14,386 nt of DNA from an uncultured Sediminicola sp. (GTDB lineage: Bacteria; Bacteroidota; Bacteroidia; Flavobacteriales; Flavobacteriaceae): positions 1 through 14,386 of the forward strand of contig CALHVB010000029.1 of assembly GCA_938039345.1 (NCBI GenBank), given 5' to 3'. Each line of letters opens with the position of its first letter. Positions within the stretch are counted from its first letter, which is position 1. The translations under genes were made by a program, and so were the position numbers. The notes under the pieces are model-generated. The model made no database searches. It was not told the origin of the DNA and worked only from the letters and a program-made list of their open reading frames with translations. Positions 7,926-14,386 of this stretch are shown in pieces.

Positions 7926-8408
7926 ATGTTCTTAAAAACAGAAACTTTAGCTAAAAAAATGATGATAGGAAAATCTATTCAAATGTCATTAGCAGAAGAT
8001 AAAACTTTCGAATTATGGCAAAGTTTTATGATAGATAGAAGTACTATAGAATACACTATAAATTCGGACTTATATTCTATTCAGATATATAATAGTTCTA
8101 TAGATTTTAATTCTTTCAATCCATCTACAGAATTTAAAAAAATTGCGGCTGCCGAAGTATCTAGTTTAGATTTAATTCCTAATAACATGGAAGCTTTTAT
8201 TTTAGAAAAAGGTTTATACGCTGTCTTCACACATAAGGGCCCTGCATCAGAATTTCATAAAACATTTCAATATATTTTTAATGGTTGGCTTCCTTCCTCC
8301 GATTATCAATTAGACAATAGACCTCACTTTGAACTTTTGGGAGATAAATACAAAAATAATGCTTCGGATTCTGAGGAAGAAGTTTGGATTCCAATTAAAA
8401 GCAAATAA
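7926..8408 (+). CDS. Stand-alone GyrI-like (AraC effector-binding-type) domain protein
   Basis: A 160-residue soluble protein without signal peptide that looks like the GyrI-like small-molecule-binding domain, the fold seen in SbmC/GyrI and in effector domains of AraC/MerR regulators. Supporting blocks are the N-terminal KMMIGKSIQMSLAEDKTFELW, usual for Bacteroidota members of the family, then YAVFTHKGP at 98-106, FNGWLPSS at 118-125, RPHFELL at 132-138 and the acidic EEVWIPI strand at 151-157. No DNA-binding domain is attached. Members can bind hydrophobic or cationic compounds, and some hydrolyse or sequester toxic molecules; which applies here is unknown. The ATG lies one base after the stop of the LRR gene, indicating one transcript, although the LRR protein is exported and this one should be cytosolic. 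Confidence 0.75.
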   Translation: MFLKTETLAKKMMIGKSIQMSLAEDKTFELWQSFMIDRSTIEYTINSDLYSIQIYNSSIDFNSFNPSTEFKKIAAAEVSSLDLIPNNMEAFILEKGLYAVFTHKGPASEFHKTFQYIFNGWLPSSDYQLDNRPHFELLGDKYKNNASDSEEEVWIPIKSK

Positions 8409-8541
8409 TCCGTATATCAATAGTAGAGCGTACAACAATAAAAAGAAAAAATCGTTATTTTTTATAACCAGATAAAATAAATTATTCCTTTTTATTAAGG
8501 TTTTTATAATTTATGAGTCCAATATAGTATTACTAAAAAAG

Positions 8542-8898
8542 ATGAAAATGAAAAAGTTGTACATTTTATTAGGATTAGTCTCTACAGGATTATTATATAA
8601 TTGCTCTAGTGACAGCGCTTCTCCTGAAGAAGAACCTACAGAAACTGTTATTACCTATAATGCAAATATTAAATCTATAATTACAGCAAATTGTTATCCA
8701 TGCCATAACAGTCCAACAACTAACGCTGCTCCGTTTTCTATGACTACTTTTGCAGAAACAGTTAATGCTGTAAATACAAGACCCTTAAGAGCTGCTATAA
8801 ACGACCCTATAAATCCAATGCCGGAAGCAGGTTTAATGTCTCAAGAAAATAGAGACTTAATTGGTAAATGGATAGACCAAGGGTTAAAAGAAAAATAG
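8542..8898 (+). CDS. Small c-type cytochrome lipoprotein
   Basis: A 118-residue predicted lipoprotein with one heme c site. The signal peptide ends in LLYN-Cys21, a relaxed Bacteroidota-type lipobox, and is followed by SSDSASPEEE, an acidic run after the cysteine like the export signals that place lipoproteins on the cell surface in this phylum. The heme motif CYPCH occupies 51-55 and follows a helix (YNANIKSIITAN), as in class I cytochromes. The likely sixth ligand is Met93 in INPMPEAG, with Met99 as an alternative. The C-terminal helix LIGKWIDQGLKEK is typical of the family. Translation may begin at Met1 or Met3. It probably carries electrons at the envelope, but no oxidase or reductase gene is nearby to name a partner. 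It stands alone, ahead of a strong terminator. Confidence 0.8.
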   Translation: MKMKKLYILLGLVSTGLLYNCSSDSASPEEEPTETVITYNANIKSIITANCYPCHNSPTTNAAPFSMTTFAETVNAVNTRPLRAAINDPINPMPEAGLMSQENRDLIGKWIDQGLKEK

Positions 8899-8923
8899 AA
8901 TAATTTGTTATTTATTAGAAATA

Positions 8924-8950
8924 AAAAAAGCCGCACTTAGCGGCTTTTTT
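8924..8950. terminator. Bidirectional terminator between the cytochrome gene and carB
   Basis: Perfect 11-bp stem AAAAAAGCCGC (8924-8934) with GCGGCTTTTTT (8940-8950) and a 5-base loop. The GC-rich core and flanking A and T runs serve both the plus-strand cytochrome gene and the minus-strand carB, whose stop lies 17 bases further right. Confidence 0.92.
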
Positions 8951-8967
8951 ACTTTTATATATTCAAT

Positions 8968-11820
8968 TTATTTGCTCAAATACATTTTACGTCTTGCATA
9001 TAAATTGTAAAAATCATCATCTTTAAGATTATCTATAAACAAGATGCTTTCTCCTGTACTCTTCATTTCTGGCCCTAAATTTTTATTTACATTAGGGAAT
9101 TTATTAAAAGAGAAAACTGGTTGCTTAATAGCGTATCCTTCTAACTGTGGATTAAAATTAAAGTCTTTTAATTTTTTATCTCCAAGCATCACCTTTGTTG
9201 CATAGTTTACATAAGGCTCTTTGTATGCTTTTGCAATAAAAGGAACTGTTCTAGATGCTCTTGGGTTTGCTTCTATAATATATACCGTATCATCTTTAAC
9301 TGCAAACTGAATGTTTATAAGTCCTACCGTGTTTAAAGCTAATGCTATTTTCTTGGTATGGTCTTTTATTTGCTGCATTACAAATTCTCCTAAATTAAAA
9401 GGTGGCAATGTAGAGTTACTATCACCAGAGTGTACACCACAAGGCTCTATGTGCTCCATAATTCCTATAATATATACATCTTCACCATCACATATAGCAT
9501 CTGCTTCTGCTTCTATTGCACCATCTAAATAATGATCTAATAATAATTTATTACCAGGGATAGACTTTAGTAAATTAACTACATGTTCTTCTAACTCTTG
9601 CTTGTTAATTACAATTTTCATTCCCTGCCCACCCAATACATAAGAAGGTCTAATTAATAAAGGGAAATCTAATTGGTCTGCTAGTTCAGAAGCTTCATCT
9701 GCTGTTTCTGCAATTCCAAACTTAGGGAAAGGAATATCTAATTCTGTTAATAAGTCTGAAAAACGTCCTCTATCCTCTGCTAAATCAAGTGCATCAAAAC
9801 TAGTACCAATAATTTTTATTCCGTATTTGTCTAATTTCTCTGCTAATTTTAAAGCTGTTTGTCCTCCTAATTGGACAATAACACCTTCTGGCTTTTCATG
9901 ACGAATTATATCATAAATATGCTCCCAGAATACCGGCTCAAAATATAATTTATCTGCAGTATCAAAATCTGTAGAAACCGTTTCTGGATTACAGTTAATC
10001 ATTACAGTTTCATAACCACTTTCTGCAGCTGCCAATACACCGTGTACACAACAATAATCGAATTCTATTCCTTGTCCAATTCTGTTAGGTCCAGAACCTA
10101 GAACTACAATTTTCTTTTTATCGGTAACAACACTATCGTTAGCAACATAACGTTGCCCGTCTGGTGTTTCTATTTCTTCTTCGAAAGTAGAATAGTAATA
10201 AGGCGTCTTTGCTTCAAATTCTGCCGCACAGGTATCTACCAACTTATAAACTCTATTAATTCCTAAAGCAGAACGCTTGTTATAAACTTCACTTTCATAA
10301 CAATCTAACATATGTGCTATTTGTCTGTCCGCAAACCCTTTTTGTTTTGCTTCTAGCAATAAATCTTTTGTTAGTGTTTCTACGGTGTAGGTACTTATTT
10401 CTTTTTCTAAGAAATGTAATTCCTCGTATTGCTTTAAGAACCACATATCAATCTTTGTAATCTCGTGTATTCTACTCAATGGAATTCCTAACTGAATGGC
10501 ATCGTAAATTACAAACACTCTATCCCAACTTGGGATTGTAAGTTTACTTATAATTTTATCGTAATCTTTATATCCTTTTCCGTCTGCTCCTAGCCCATTT
10601 CTCTTAATTTCTAGAGATTGTGTAGCCTTGTGTAATGCTTCTTGGAAAGAACGTCCAATTCCCATCACCTCTCCAACAGATTTCATTTGTAATCCTAAAG
10701 TTCTATCCGAACCTTCGAATTTATCAAAATTCCAACGAGGTATTTTTACAATAACATAATCTAATGTTGGCTCAAATAATGCCGAAGTAGATTTTGTTAT
10801 TTGGTTATCTAATTCATCTAATGAATATCCAATAGCTAATTTTGTTGCTATTTTTGCAATAGGATAACCTGTTGCTTTAGATGCTAATGCAGATGAACGA
10901 GACACTCTAGGGTTAATTTCAATGGCAATAATATCTTCTTGATCATCTGGACTCACGGCAAATTGCACATTACATCCTCCTTCGAAATCTCCAATACTAC
11001 GCATCATATGAATGGCCATATCACGCATTCTTTGATACGTTCTGTCTGACAATGTCATTGCTGGTGCTACCGTAATAGAATCTCCTGTATGAATTCCCAT
11101 TGGATCCATATTTTCTATAGCACAAATAATAACTACGTTATCATTTTTATCTCTAAGCAACTCCAACTCATACTCTTTCCAGCCCATTAAGGCTTTATCT
11201 ATCATTACCTCATGTATAGGAGAAATCTCCAATCCATGACTTAACAACGCATCAAAATCTTCTGGTTTGTATACGATTGCAGCTCCTGCTCCTCCTAATG
11301 TATAAGATGCTCTAATTACTAAAGGAAAACCAAATTCTTGTGCAATTTCTTTTCCTTTTAAGAATGATGTAGCTGTTGCTTGCGGAGCCATTCCTACCCC
11401 TATTTTAAGCATTAATTCACGAAATTTTTCTCTATCCTCCGTAATATTAATAGCATCAATATCTACCCCTATAAGCTCTACATTAAAATCTTCCCAAATA
11501 CCTTTTTCATCTGCTTCAATAGCTAAATTTAATGCTGTCTGCCCTCCCATAGTTGGTAGTACGGCATCTATATTAGGGTGCTTTTTAAGGATTTCTATAA
11601 TAGACTTGGTGGTCAATGGTTTTAAATAAATATGATCAGCCATTGATGGGTCTGTCATAATTGTTGCTGGGTTACTATTTATTAAAATAGTTTCTATCCC
11701 ATCTTCACGAAGTGAACGTAATGATTGTGAACCAGAGTAGTCAAATTCACAGGCTTGTCCAATTACTATTGGGCCTGAACCAATAATTAAAACCGATTTT
11801 AGATCTTTTCTTTTTGGCAT
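8968..11820 (-). CDS. carB: Carbamoyl-phosphate synthase large subunit, lacking the C-terminal regulatory domain
   Basis: Makes carbamoyl phosphate from bicarbonate, ammonia and two ATP for pyrimidine and arginine synthesis, with ammonia supplied by the glutaminase subunit CarA (not in this window). Both duplicated halves are present: SVLIIGSGPIVIGQ at about 9-22, ATP-grasp with SYTLGGAGA at 172-180 and EINPRVSRSS at 301-310, then the linker/oligomerisation region, then IVVLGSGPNRIGQG at 571-584 with YVLGGQGM and EANPRASR further on. The chain is 950 residues against 1073 in E. coli: only about 25 residues follow the final MKSTGE motif, so the MGS-like domain that binds UMP, IMP and ornithine regulators in E. 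coli is absent. As far as I recall, CarB of this length is common in flavobacteria, so this is probably a lineage trait and not a broken gene. It follows rpmH, separated by a hairpin. Confidence 0.96.
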   Translation of the reverse strand: MPKRKDLKSVLIIGSGPIVIGQACEFDYSGSQSLRSLREDGIETILINSNPATIMTDPSMADHIYLKPLTTKSIIEILKKHPNIDAVLPTMGGQTALNLAIEADEKGIWEDFNVELIGVDIDAINITEDREKFRELMLKIGVGMAPQATATSFLKGKEIAQEFGFPLVIRASYTLGGAGAAIVYKPEDFDALLSHGLEISPIHEVMIDKALMGWKEYELELLRDKNDNVVIICAIENMDPMGIHTGDSITVAPAMTLSDRTYQRMRDMAIHMMRSIGDFEGGCNVQFAVSPDDQEDIIAIEINPRVSRSSALASKATGYPIAKIATKLAIGYSLDELDNQITKSTSALFEPTLDYVIVKIPRWNFDKFEGSDRTLGLQMKSVGEVMGIGRSFQEALHKATQSLEIKRNGLGADGKGYKDYDKIISKLTIPSWDRVFVIYDAIQLGIPLSRIHEITKIDMWFLKQYEELHFLEKEISTYTVETLTKDLLLEAKQKGFADRQIAHMLDCYESEVYNKRSALGINRVYKLVDTCAAEFEAKTPYYYSTFEEEIETPDGQRYVANDSVVTDKKKIVVLGSGPNRIGQGIEFDYCCVHGVLAAAESGYETVMINCNPETVSTDFDTADKLYFEPVFWEHIYDIIRHEKPEGVIVQLGGQTALKLAEKLDKYGIKIIGTSFDALDLAEDRGRFSDLLTELDIPFPKFGIAETADEASELADQLDFPLLIRPSYVLGGQGMKIVINKQELEEHVVNLLKSIPGNKLLLDHYLDGAIEAEADAICDGEDVYIIGIMEHIEPCGVHSGDSNSTLPPFNLGEFVMQQIKDHTKKIALALNTVGLINIQFAVKDDTVYIIEANPRASRTVPFIAKAYKEPYVNYATKVMLGDKKLKDFNFNPQLEGYAIKQPVFSFNKFPNVNKNLGPEMKSTGESILFIDNLKDDDFYNLYARRKMYLSK

Positions 11821-11855
11821 TTTCTTTTTTGTATTTATTTTTTTTATTATGGGCT

Positions 11856-11890
11856 AAAAAAAAGGTGCTACTTTAAAAAAGCAACACCTT
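11856..11890 (-). terminator. Strand-specific hairpin terminator between rpmH and carB
   Basis: Arms 11862-11874 and 11878-11890 form a 13-bp stem with a 3-base loop in minus-strand RNA. Two of the pairs (11868/11884 and 11870/11882) are G.U wobbles on the minus strand but C/A mismatches on the plus strand, so the hairpin is good only in the direction of rpmH and carB. The minus strand continues with eight T (11863 to 11856), making a canonical terminator 27 bases after the rpmH stop and 42 bases before the carB start. Confidence 0.8.
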
Positions 11891-11916
11891 AATATTTTTA
11901 TAAAACTAATATCTCA

Positions 11917-12078
11917 TTATTTTTTATGTCTCAATTCAGAAGATACAGATAATTTTTTTCTTCCTTTAGCTCTCCTTCTAGCAAGAACTTTTCTTCCATT
12001 AGCGCTAGCCATGCGTTCTCTAAAACCATGTTTGTTTCTTCTCTTCCTTTTAGATGGTTGAAATGTTCTTTTACTCAT
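11917..12078 (-). CDS. rpmH: 50S ribosomal protein L34
   Basis: The minus strand encodes 53 residues starting [18 protein letters not shown], with the family core [18 protein letters not shown] and the basic run [16 protein letters not shown]34 is a very basic protein of the large ribosomal subunit, bound to 23S rRNA. Length and sequence fit the Bacteroidota form exactly, with a slightly longer C-terminus (LRHKK). It is a short gene that length-filtered gene finders can miss. It is preceded by the best-formed promoter in the window and followed by a terminator and carB. There is no dnaA or rnpA next to it, unlike the order in many other bacteria. No Shine-Dalgarno sequence is present; the ATG at 12078 is fixed by the conserved KRTFQPS start. 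Confidence 0.97.
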   Translation of the reverse strand: MSKRTFQPSKRKRRNKHGFRERMASANGRKVLARRRAKGRKKLSVSSELRHKK

Positions 12079-12149
12079 TTGAGAATATTTTTAAAATCAG
12101 TGTTATCTTTATTGTAAATATTTTGCCATACTTATGCAAAATCTGGGCG

Positions 12150-12180
12150 CAAATATACAAAGAGTTTTTGCTTTAACAAA
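12150..12180 (-). promoter_or_regulatory. rpmH promoter, Bacteroidota type
   Basis: Read on the minus strand, TTTG at 12180-12177 is the -33 element and TATATTTG at 12157-12150 is the -7 element (consensus TAnnTTTG), separated by 19 bases, inside the usual range for the primary sigma factor of this phylum. The expected start of transcription near 12143 would give a leader of about 65 bases. An AATCTAA/TTAGATT inverted repeat (12179-12185 and 12199-12205) overlaps the -33 end and could be an operator or chance. Confidence 0.6.
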
Positions 12181-12213
12181 TCTAATTATAAAAATATTTT
12201 AGATTGTTTTTAT

Positions 12214-12221
12214 TACTTTTG
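12214..12221 (+). promoter_or_regulatory. Candidate -7 box for the TPR-like membrane protein gene
   Basis: TACTTTTG fits TAnnTTTG and lies 87 bases before the ATG at 12309, back to back with the rpmH promoter. No TTTG occurs at the expected -33 distance, so the assignment is tentative. Confidence 0.33.
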
Positions 12222-12308
12222 CATTCGTCTTATTTTTTTAAGACAAATTAATTCAATTTATACACCAACAGCGCTACATATAGCCTACAATTAACTAACG
12301 TATTAAAC

Positions 12309-12887
12309 ATGTTCAACAAAAATATTAAACTTATTATAGCTATAGCAATTATTGGTTATGCTATTTATCAATTTATAGAAGGTAATATTGGTAATGGTAT
12401 CTCTTTACTATTGTTATCTCTTATATTTATATTTTTATACTTTAGAAACGAAATAATATTACTTGCTTTCTTAAAAATGAGAAAACAAGACCTAGAAGGT
12501 ACTCAAAATTGGCTTAACAAGATAAAAAATCCTGAGGCAGCTCTTATTAAGAAACAACAAGGGTATTATAATTATTTACATGGTATTATATTCTCTCAAA
12601 CAAACTTAACTAAGGCCGAAAAGCATTTTAAAAAAGCGCTTAACCTTGGATTAACGATGGATTATGATGTTGCTATGACAAAATTAAGTTTAGCTGGTAT
12701 AGCTATGCAAAAGCGCAGAAAAAGAGAAGCTACTATCTTATTAAATGAAGCTACTAAGTTAGATAAACAAGGTATGTTAGCTGATCAGATAAAAATGATG
12801 AAACAAAATATGAAGCAAGCTTCTGGTCCAAACCAACATTATGGTACTGGAGGTTCTTTAAGAGCTCAAAAAAGACAATCTAGATAA
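12309..12887 (+). CDS. Small membrane protein with TPR-like helices, function unknown
   Basis: A 192-residue protein. Two hydrophobic helices lie at about 6-23 (IKLIIAIAIIGYAIYQF) and 29-45 (NGISLLLLSLIFIFLYF), separated by a short loop with GNIGNG. A cytosolic helical part follows: 84-113 (GYYNYLHGIIF... KAEKHFKKALNLG) and 120-151 resemble two TPR units, then a basic, Met/Lys/Gln-rich tail ending SLRAQKRQSR. Such proteins are common in this family as unnamed TPR proteins, and I know of no established role; a membrane-tethered scaffold is a guess. The gene is divergent from rpmH and convergent with the transglycosylase gene. Its last codons and stop are part of the terminator stem. Start chosen at the ATG directly before the first hydrophobic helix. 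Confidence 0.7.
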   Translation: MFNKNIKLIIAIAIIGYAIYQFIEGNIGNGISLLLLSLIFIFLYFRNEIILLAFLKMRKQDLEGTQNWLNKIKNPEAALIKKQQGYYNYLHGIIFSQTNLTKAEKHFKKALNLGLTMDYDVAMTKLSLAGIAMQKRRKREATILLNEATKLDKQGMLADQIKMMKQNMKQASGPNQHYGTGGSLRAQKRQSR

Positions 12888-12909
12888 AATTATCTAGATT
12901 GTCTTTTTT
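12868..12909. terminator. Bidirectional terminator overlapping the end of the TPR-like gene
   Basis: A perfect 20-bp inverted repeat: left arm 12868-12887 (six A, then GACAATCTAGATAA) and right arm 12890-12909, with two bases between. The left arm contains the last codons (Lys-Arg-Gln-Ser-Arg) and the TAA stop of the plus-strand gene; the right arm ends six bases before the stop codon of the minus-strand transglycosylase gene. The T-runs on both strands suit the convergent arrangement. Confidence 0.9.
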
Positions 12910-12915
12910 GTTTCT

Positions 12916-13860
12916 TTATTCTTTTATTTTATAATACCCTTTGTTTGGTATTTCTACTGTATACTTTTTTCTTGAGCTATTGTTTAAGTGAGGCTCTCTT
13001 AGCCAAGGATTATGCCTTTTTAAGATTTTATAATTTATCTCGTACAACTTAGCAAAATCTGAAAAATCTGAAACCGGCTCATTTACCTCTACACTAAAAG
13101 TAGGTACCGCTTTATACAAATCTTCTTTCTCTAAACTAAAACCGTATTTTTCTGGGTGAGATACTATTTCTTTTATAGCTAAAATTCTAAATACATAACG
13201 TCCTGTCTCTTGCCCTAATAATAAATCATAATAATTATCTACTTTCTGGGTTTCCATAAACTTTTTTATACCATAAGGTCCCGCGTTGTAAGATGCCGCA
13301 GCTAAGGTCCAATTACCAAATCTTTCTTTTGATTTATTTAAGTATCTACACGCTACTTCTGTTGCTTTTTCTAAATGATAACGCTCATCTACATTATCAT
13401 TTACTTCTAAGCCATATTCCCTGCCTGTAGTCTTCATTATCTGCCAAAAACCTGTTGCACCGGCAGGAGAAACTAAATTTTGTAATCCACTTTCTGCTAC
13501 TGCCAAATATTTAAAATCATCTGGAATTCCGTTTTTAGCTAAAATAGGCTCTATAATTGGAAAATATTTATGCGCTCTTTTCATTAATAATAAAGCATTA
13601 GATTGCCAGTAAGTATTTACTAAAAACTCCCTATCTACTCTTTCTATAACTTCAGGATCATCTATTGGAACCACTTCTCCAGCAAAATTTAAATCACTAG
13701 GAATCTCTACTGATGAAATCTTATATTCTTTTGTAACAACCTCCTCTTTAACGGCTTCTTTATTAATAAAAGTATTATCCTTATCCTGAAATGCCAATAT
13801 TAATGTACTTAATACAAAACATCCTCCTAAAAACATTAAAACACCTTTTAAAAACTTCAT
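12916..13860 (-). CDS. MltD-like lytic transglycosylase (SLT domain)
   Basis: Cleaves the MurNAc-GlcNAc bond of peptidoglycan, leaving 1,6-anhydro ends; it would act in the periplasm in wall growth or turnover. The 314-residue protein starts with one hydrophobic segment (residues 5-23, signal peptide or anchor; Cys14 lies inside the segment and does not form a convincing lipobox). The SLT domain spans about 95-240, with catalytic Glu123 in LAVAESGLQ, GATGFWQIM at 134-142 and ASYNAG at 189-194, all diagnostic of family 1. The C-terminal 65 residues (VSDFSDFAKLYEINYKIL, HNPWLR, YTVEIP) look like one degenerate LysM peptidoglycan-binding unit, fewer than in E. coli MltD. It lies 45 bases after the hydrolase stop on the same strand and is probably co-transcribed with it. 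Confidence 0.9.
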   Translation of the reverse strand: MKFLKGVLMFLGGCFVLSTLILAFQDKDNTFINKEAVKEEVVTKEYKISSVEIPSDLNFAGEVVPIDDPEVIERVDREFLVNTYWQSNALLLMKRAHKYFPIIEPILAKNGIPDDFKYLAVAESGLQNLVSPAGATGFWQIMKTTGREYGLEVNDNVDERYHLEKATEVACRYLNKSKERFGNWTLAAASYNAGPYGIKKFMETQKVDNYYDLLLGQETGRYVFRILAIKEIVSHPEKYGFSLEKEDLYKAVPTFSVEVNEPVSDFSDFAKLYEINYKILKRHNPWLREPHLNNSSRKKYTVEIPNKGYYKIKE

Positions 13861-13905
13861 ATATCAATTTTAAATTATAGTATAAATGTATTAAATAGAA
13901 TTCCT

Positions 13906-14386
13906 TTATTCTAAAATAATTGCAGGTAAATGTTCGTTAAACCATTTATACCTATTAATAATCATAATATGTGTACCATTTTTAACTGTTACACATTTTT
14001 TTATATTCTGAATAGGAAAAACAGCATCTTGATCTCCATGTATTTGCACATAATTTGCTGCACATTCTTCTTCTTGCTGCCAATTAATAATTTGATCTAA
14101 AGCCCAATCTATATAATATTTATCTTTAACAGATAAATATTGCTCGTATAAATCTAATCGTTTTGTTACCGTTTCGCCAAAGGCATATTTAGCTATTAAC
14201 TCTACATTATTTACTAAACCTGTTGGTAATATTTTATGCACATTTGTATACTTAGCAAACAGCATACGTTTAGGTAACTGCTTATTAGATGTTACACTAG
14301 AAATTACGATTAGCTTTTTTACGGTAATATGCTTTGCTATTTCTTGCACCAGAATACCTCCAAAAGACACTCCTACTAAAACAACA
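13906..14386 (-). CDS. Alpha/beta hydrolase, C-terminal part (5' end outside window)
   Basis: The reading frame is open to the right edge, so the true start lies outside; a GTG inside the nucleophile motif at 14368-14370 is not a plausible start. The visible ~160 residues contain the full catalytic set of the alpha/beta hydrolase fold: the nucleophile elbow VVLVGVSFGG (Ser in GVSFGG), the acid in IHGDQDAVFP, and the His in NGTHIMIIN, in the right order and spacing. The middle part (KRLDLYEQYL... YYIDWALDQIINW) is a small helical lid. Substrate is unknown; esterase, lipase or carbon-carbon hydrolase are all possible. It is upstream of, and probably in one transcript with, the transglycosylase gene. 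Confidence 0.82.
   Translation of the reverse strand, partial: VVLVGVSFGGILVQEIAKHITVKKLIVISSVTSNKQLPKRMLFAKYTNVHKILPTGLVNNVELIAKYAFGETVTKRLDLYEQYLSVKDKYYIDWALDQIINWQQEEECAANYVQIHGDQDAVFPIQNIKKCVTVKNGTHIMIINRYKWFNEHLPAIILE

Noticed and set aside
8446..8468. Hairpin-like AAAAAAT/ATTTTTT and GTTAT/ATAAC after the GyrI-like gene
   Set aside because: Stems are almost purely A-T and short; too weak to call a terminator compared with the four strong ones in the window.
13906..14370. Complete short hydrolase starting at the GTG at 14370
   Set aside because: That start would cut through the GVSFGG nucleophile elbow; the frame stays open to the window edge, so the gene is simply truncated by the window.
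1..14386. Defence, phage, toxin-antitoxin or CRISPR locus
   Set aside because: No nuclease, integrase, transposase, Cas, reverse transcriptase or toxin-like gene is visible; all larger genes have housekeeping or envelope assignments.

Overview
The window reads as chromosomal DNA of a low-GC member of the Flavobacteriaceae (Bacteroidota). The evidence is strongly AT-rich coding with TTA/AGA-type codons, genes without Shine-Dalgarno sequences, a few promoter boxes of the Bacteroidota type (TAnnTTTG, one with a correctly spaced TTTG), a flavobacterial-type ribosomal protein L34 next to carB, and a CarB that lacks the C-terminal regulatory domain. No genus can be fixed from the sequence.

Layout, left to right. 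(1) 1-759: the 3' end of a small membrane protein with atypical codons, then 571 bases without a gene that hold inverted repeats and a weak attC-like box. (2) 760-1881: a membrane acyltransferase of the OafA type. (3) 2037-5914: the whole oxidative pentose phosphate branch. zwf and pgl run leftward as an operon and gnd runs rightward from a shared 224-base divergent control region; each side ends in a strong hairpin terminator. (4) 6086-8408: an exported protein of 16 leucine-rich repeats, followed after one base by a stand-alone GyrI-like ligand-binding protein. (5) 8542-8898: a small lipoprotein with one c-type heme site. (6) 8968-12078, leftward: rpmH (L34, 53 residues) with a well-formed promoter, a strand-specific hairpin, then carB. 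(7) 12309-12887: a small membrane protein with TPR-like helices. (8) 12916 to the right edge, leftward: a MltD-like lytic transglycosylase preceded by the 3' part of an alpha/beta hydrolase gene that continues beyond the window.

Most of the region is housekeeping: NADPH and ribose-5-phosphate supply (zwf, pgl, gnd), carbamoyl phosphate for pyrimidines and arginine (carB), a ribosomal protein, and envelope maintenance (acyltransferase, transglycosylase, lipoprotein). I see no phage, transposon, CRISPR or defence locus, and no clearly new system. The least explained elements are the LRR/GyrI-like gene pair, the hairpin between rpmH and carB together with the truncated CarB, and the structured, possibly cassette-derived gap at the left end.
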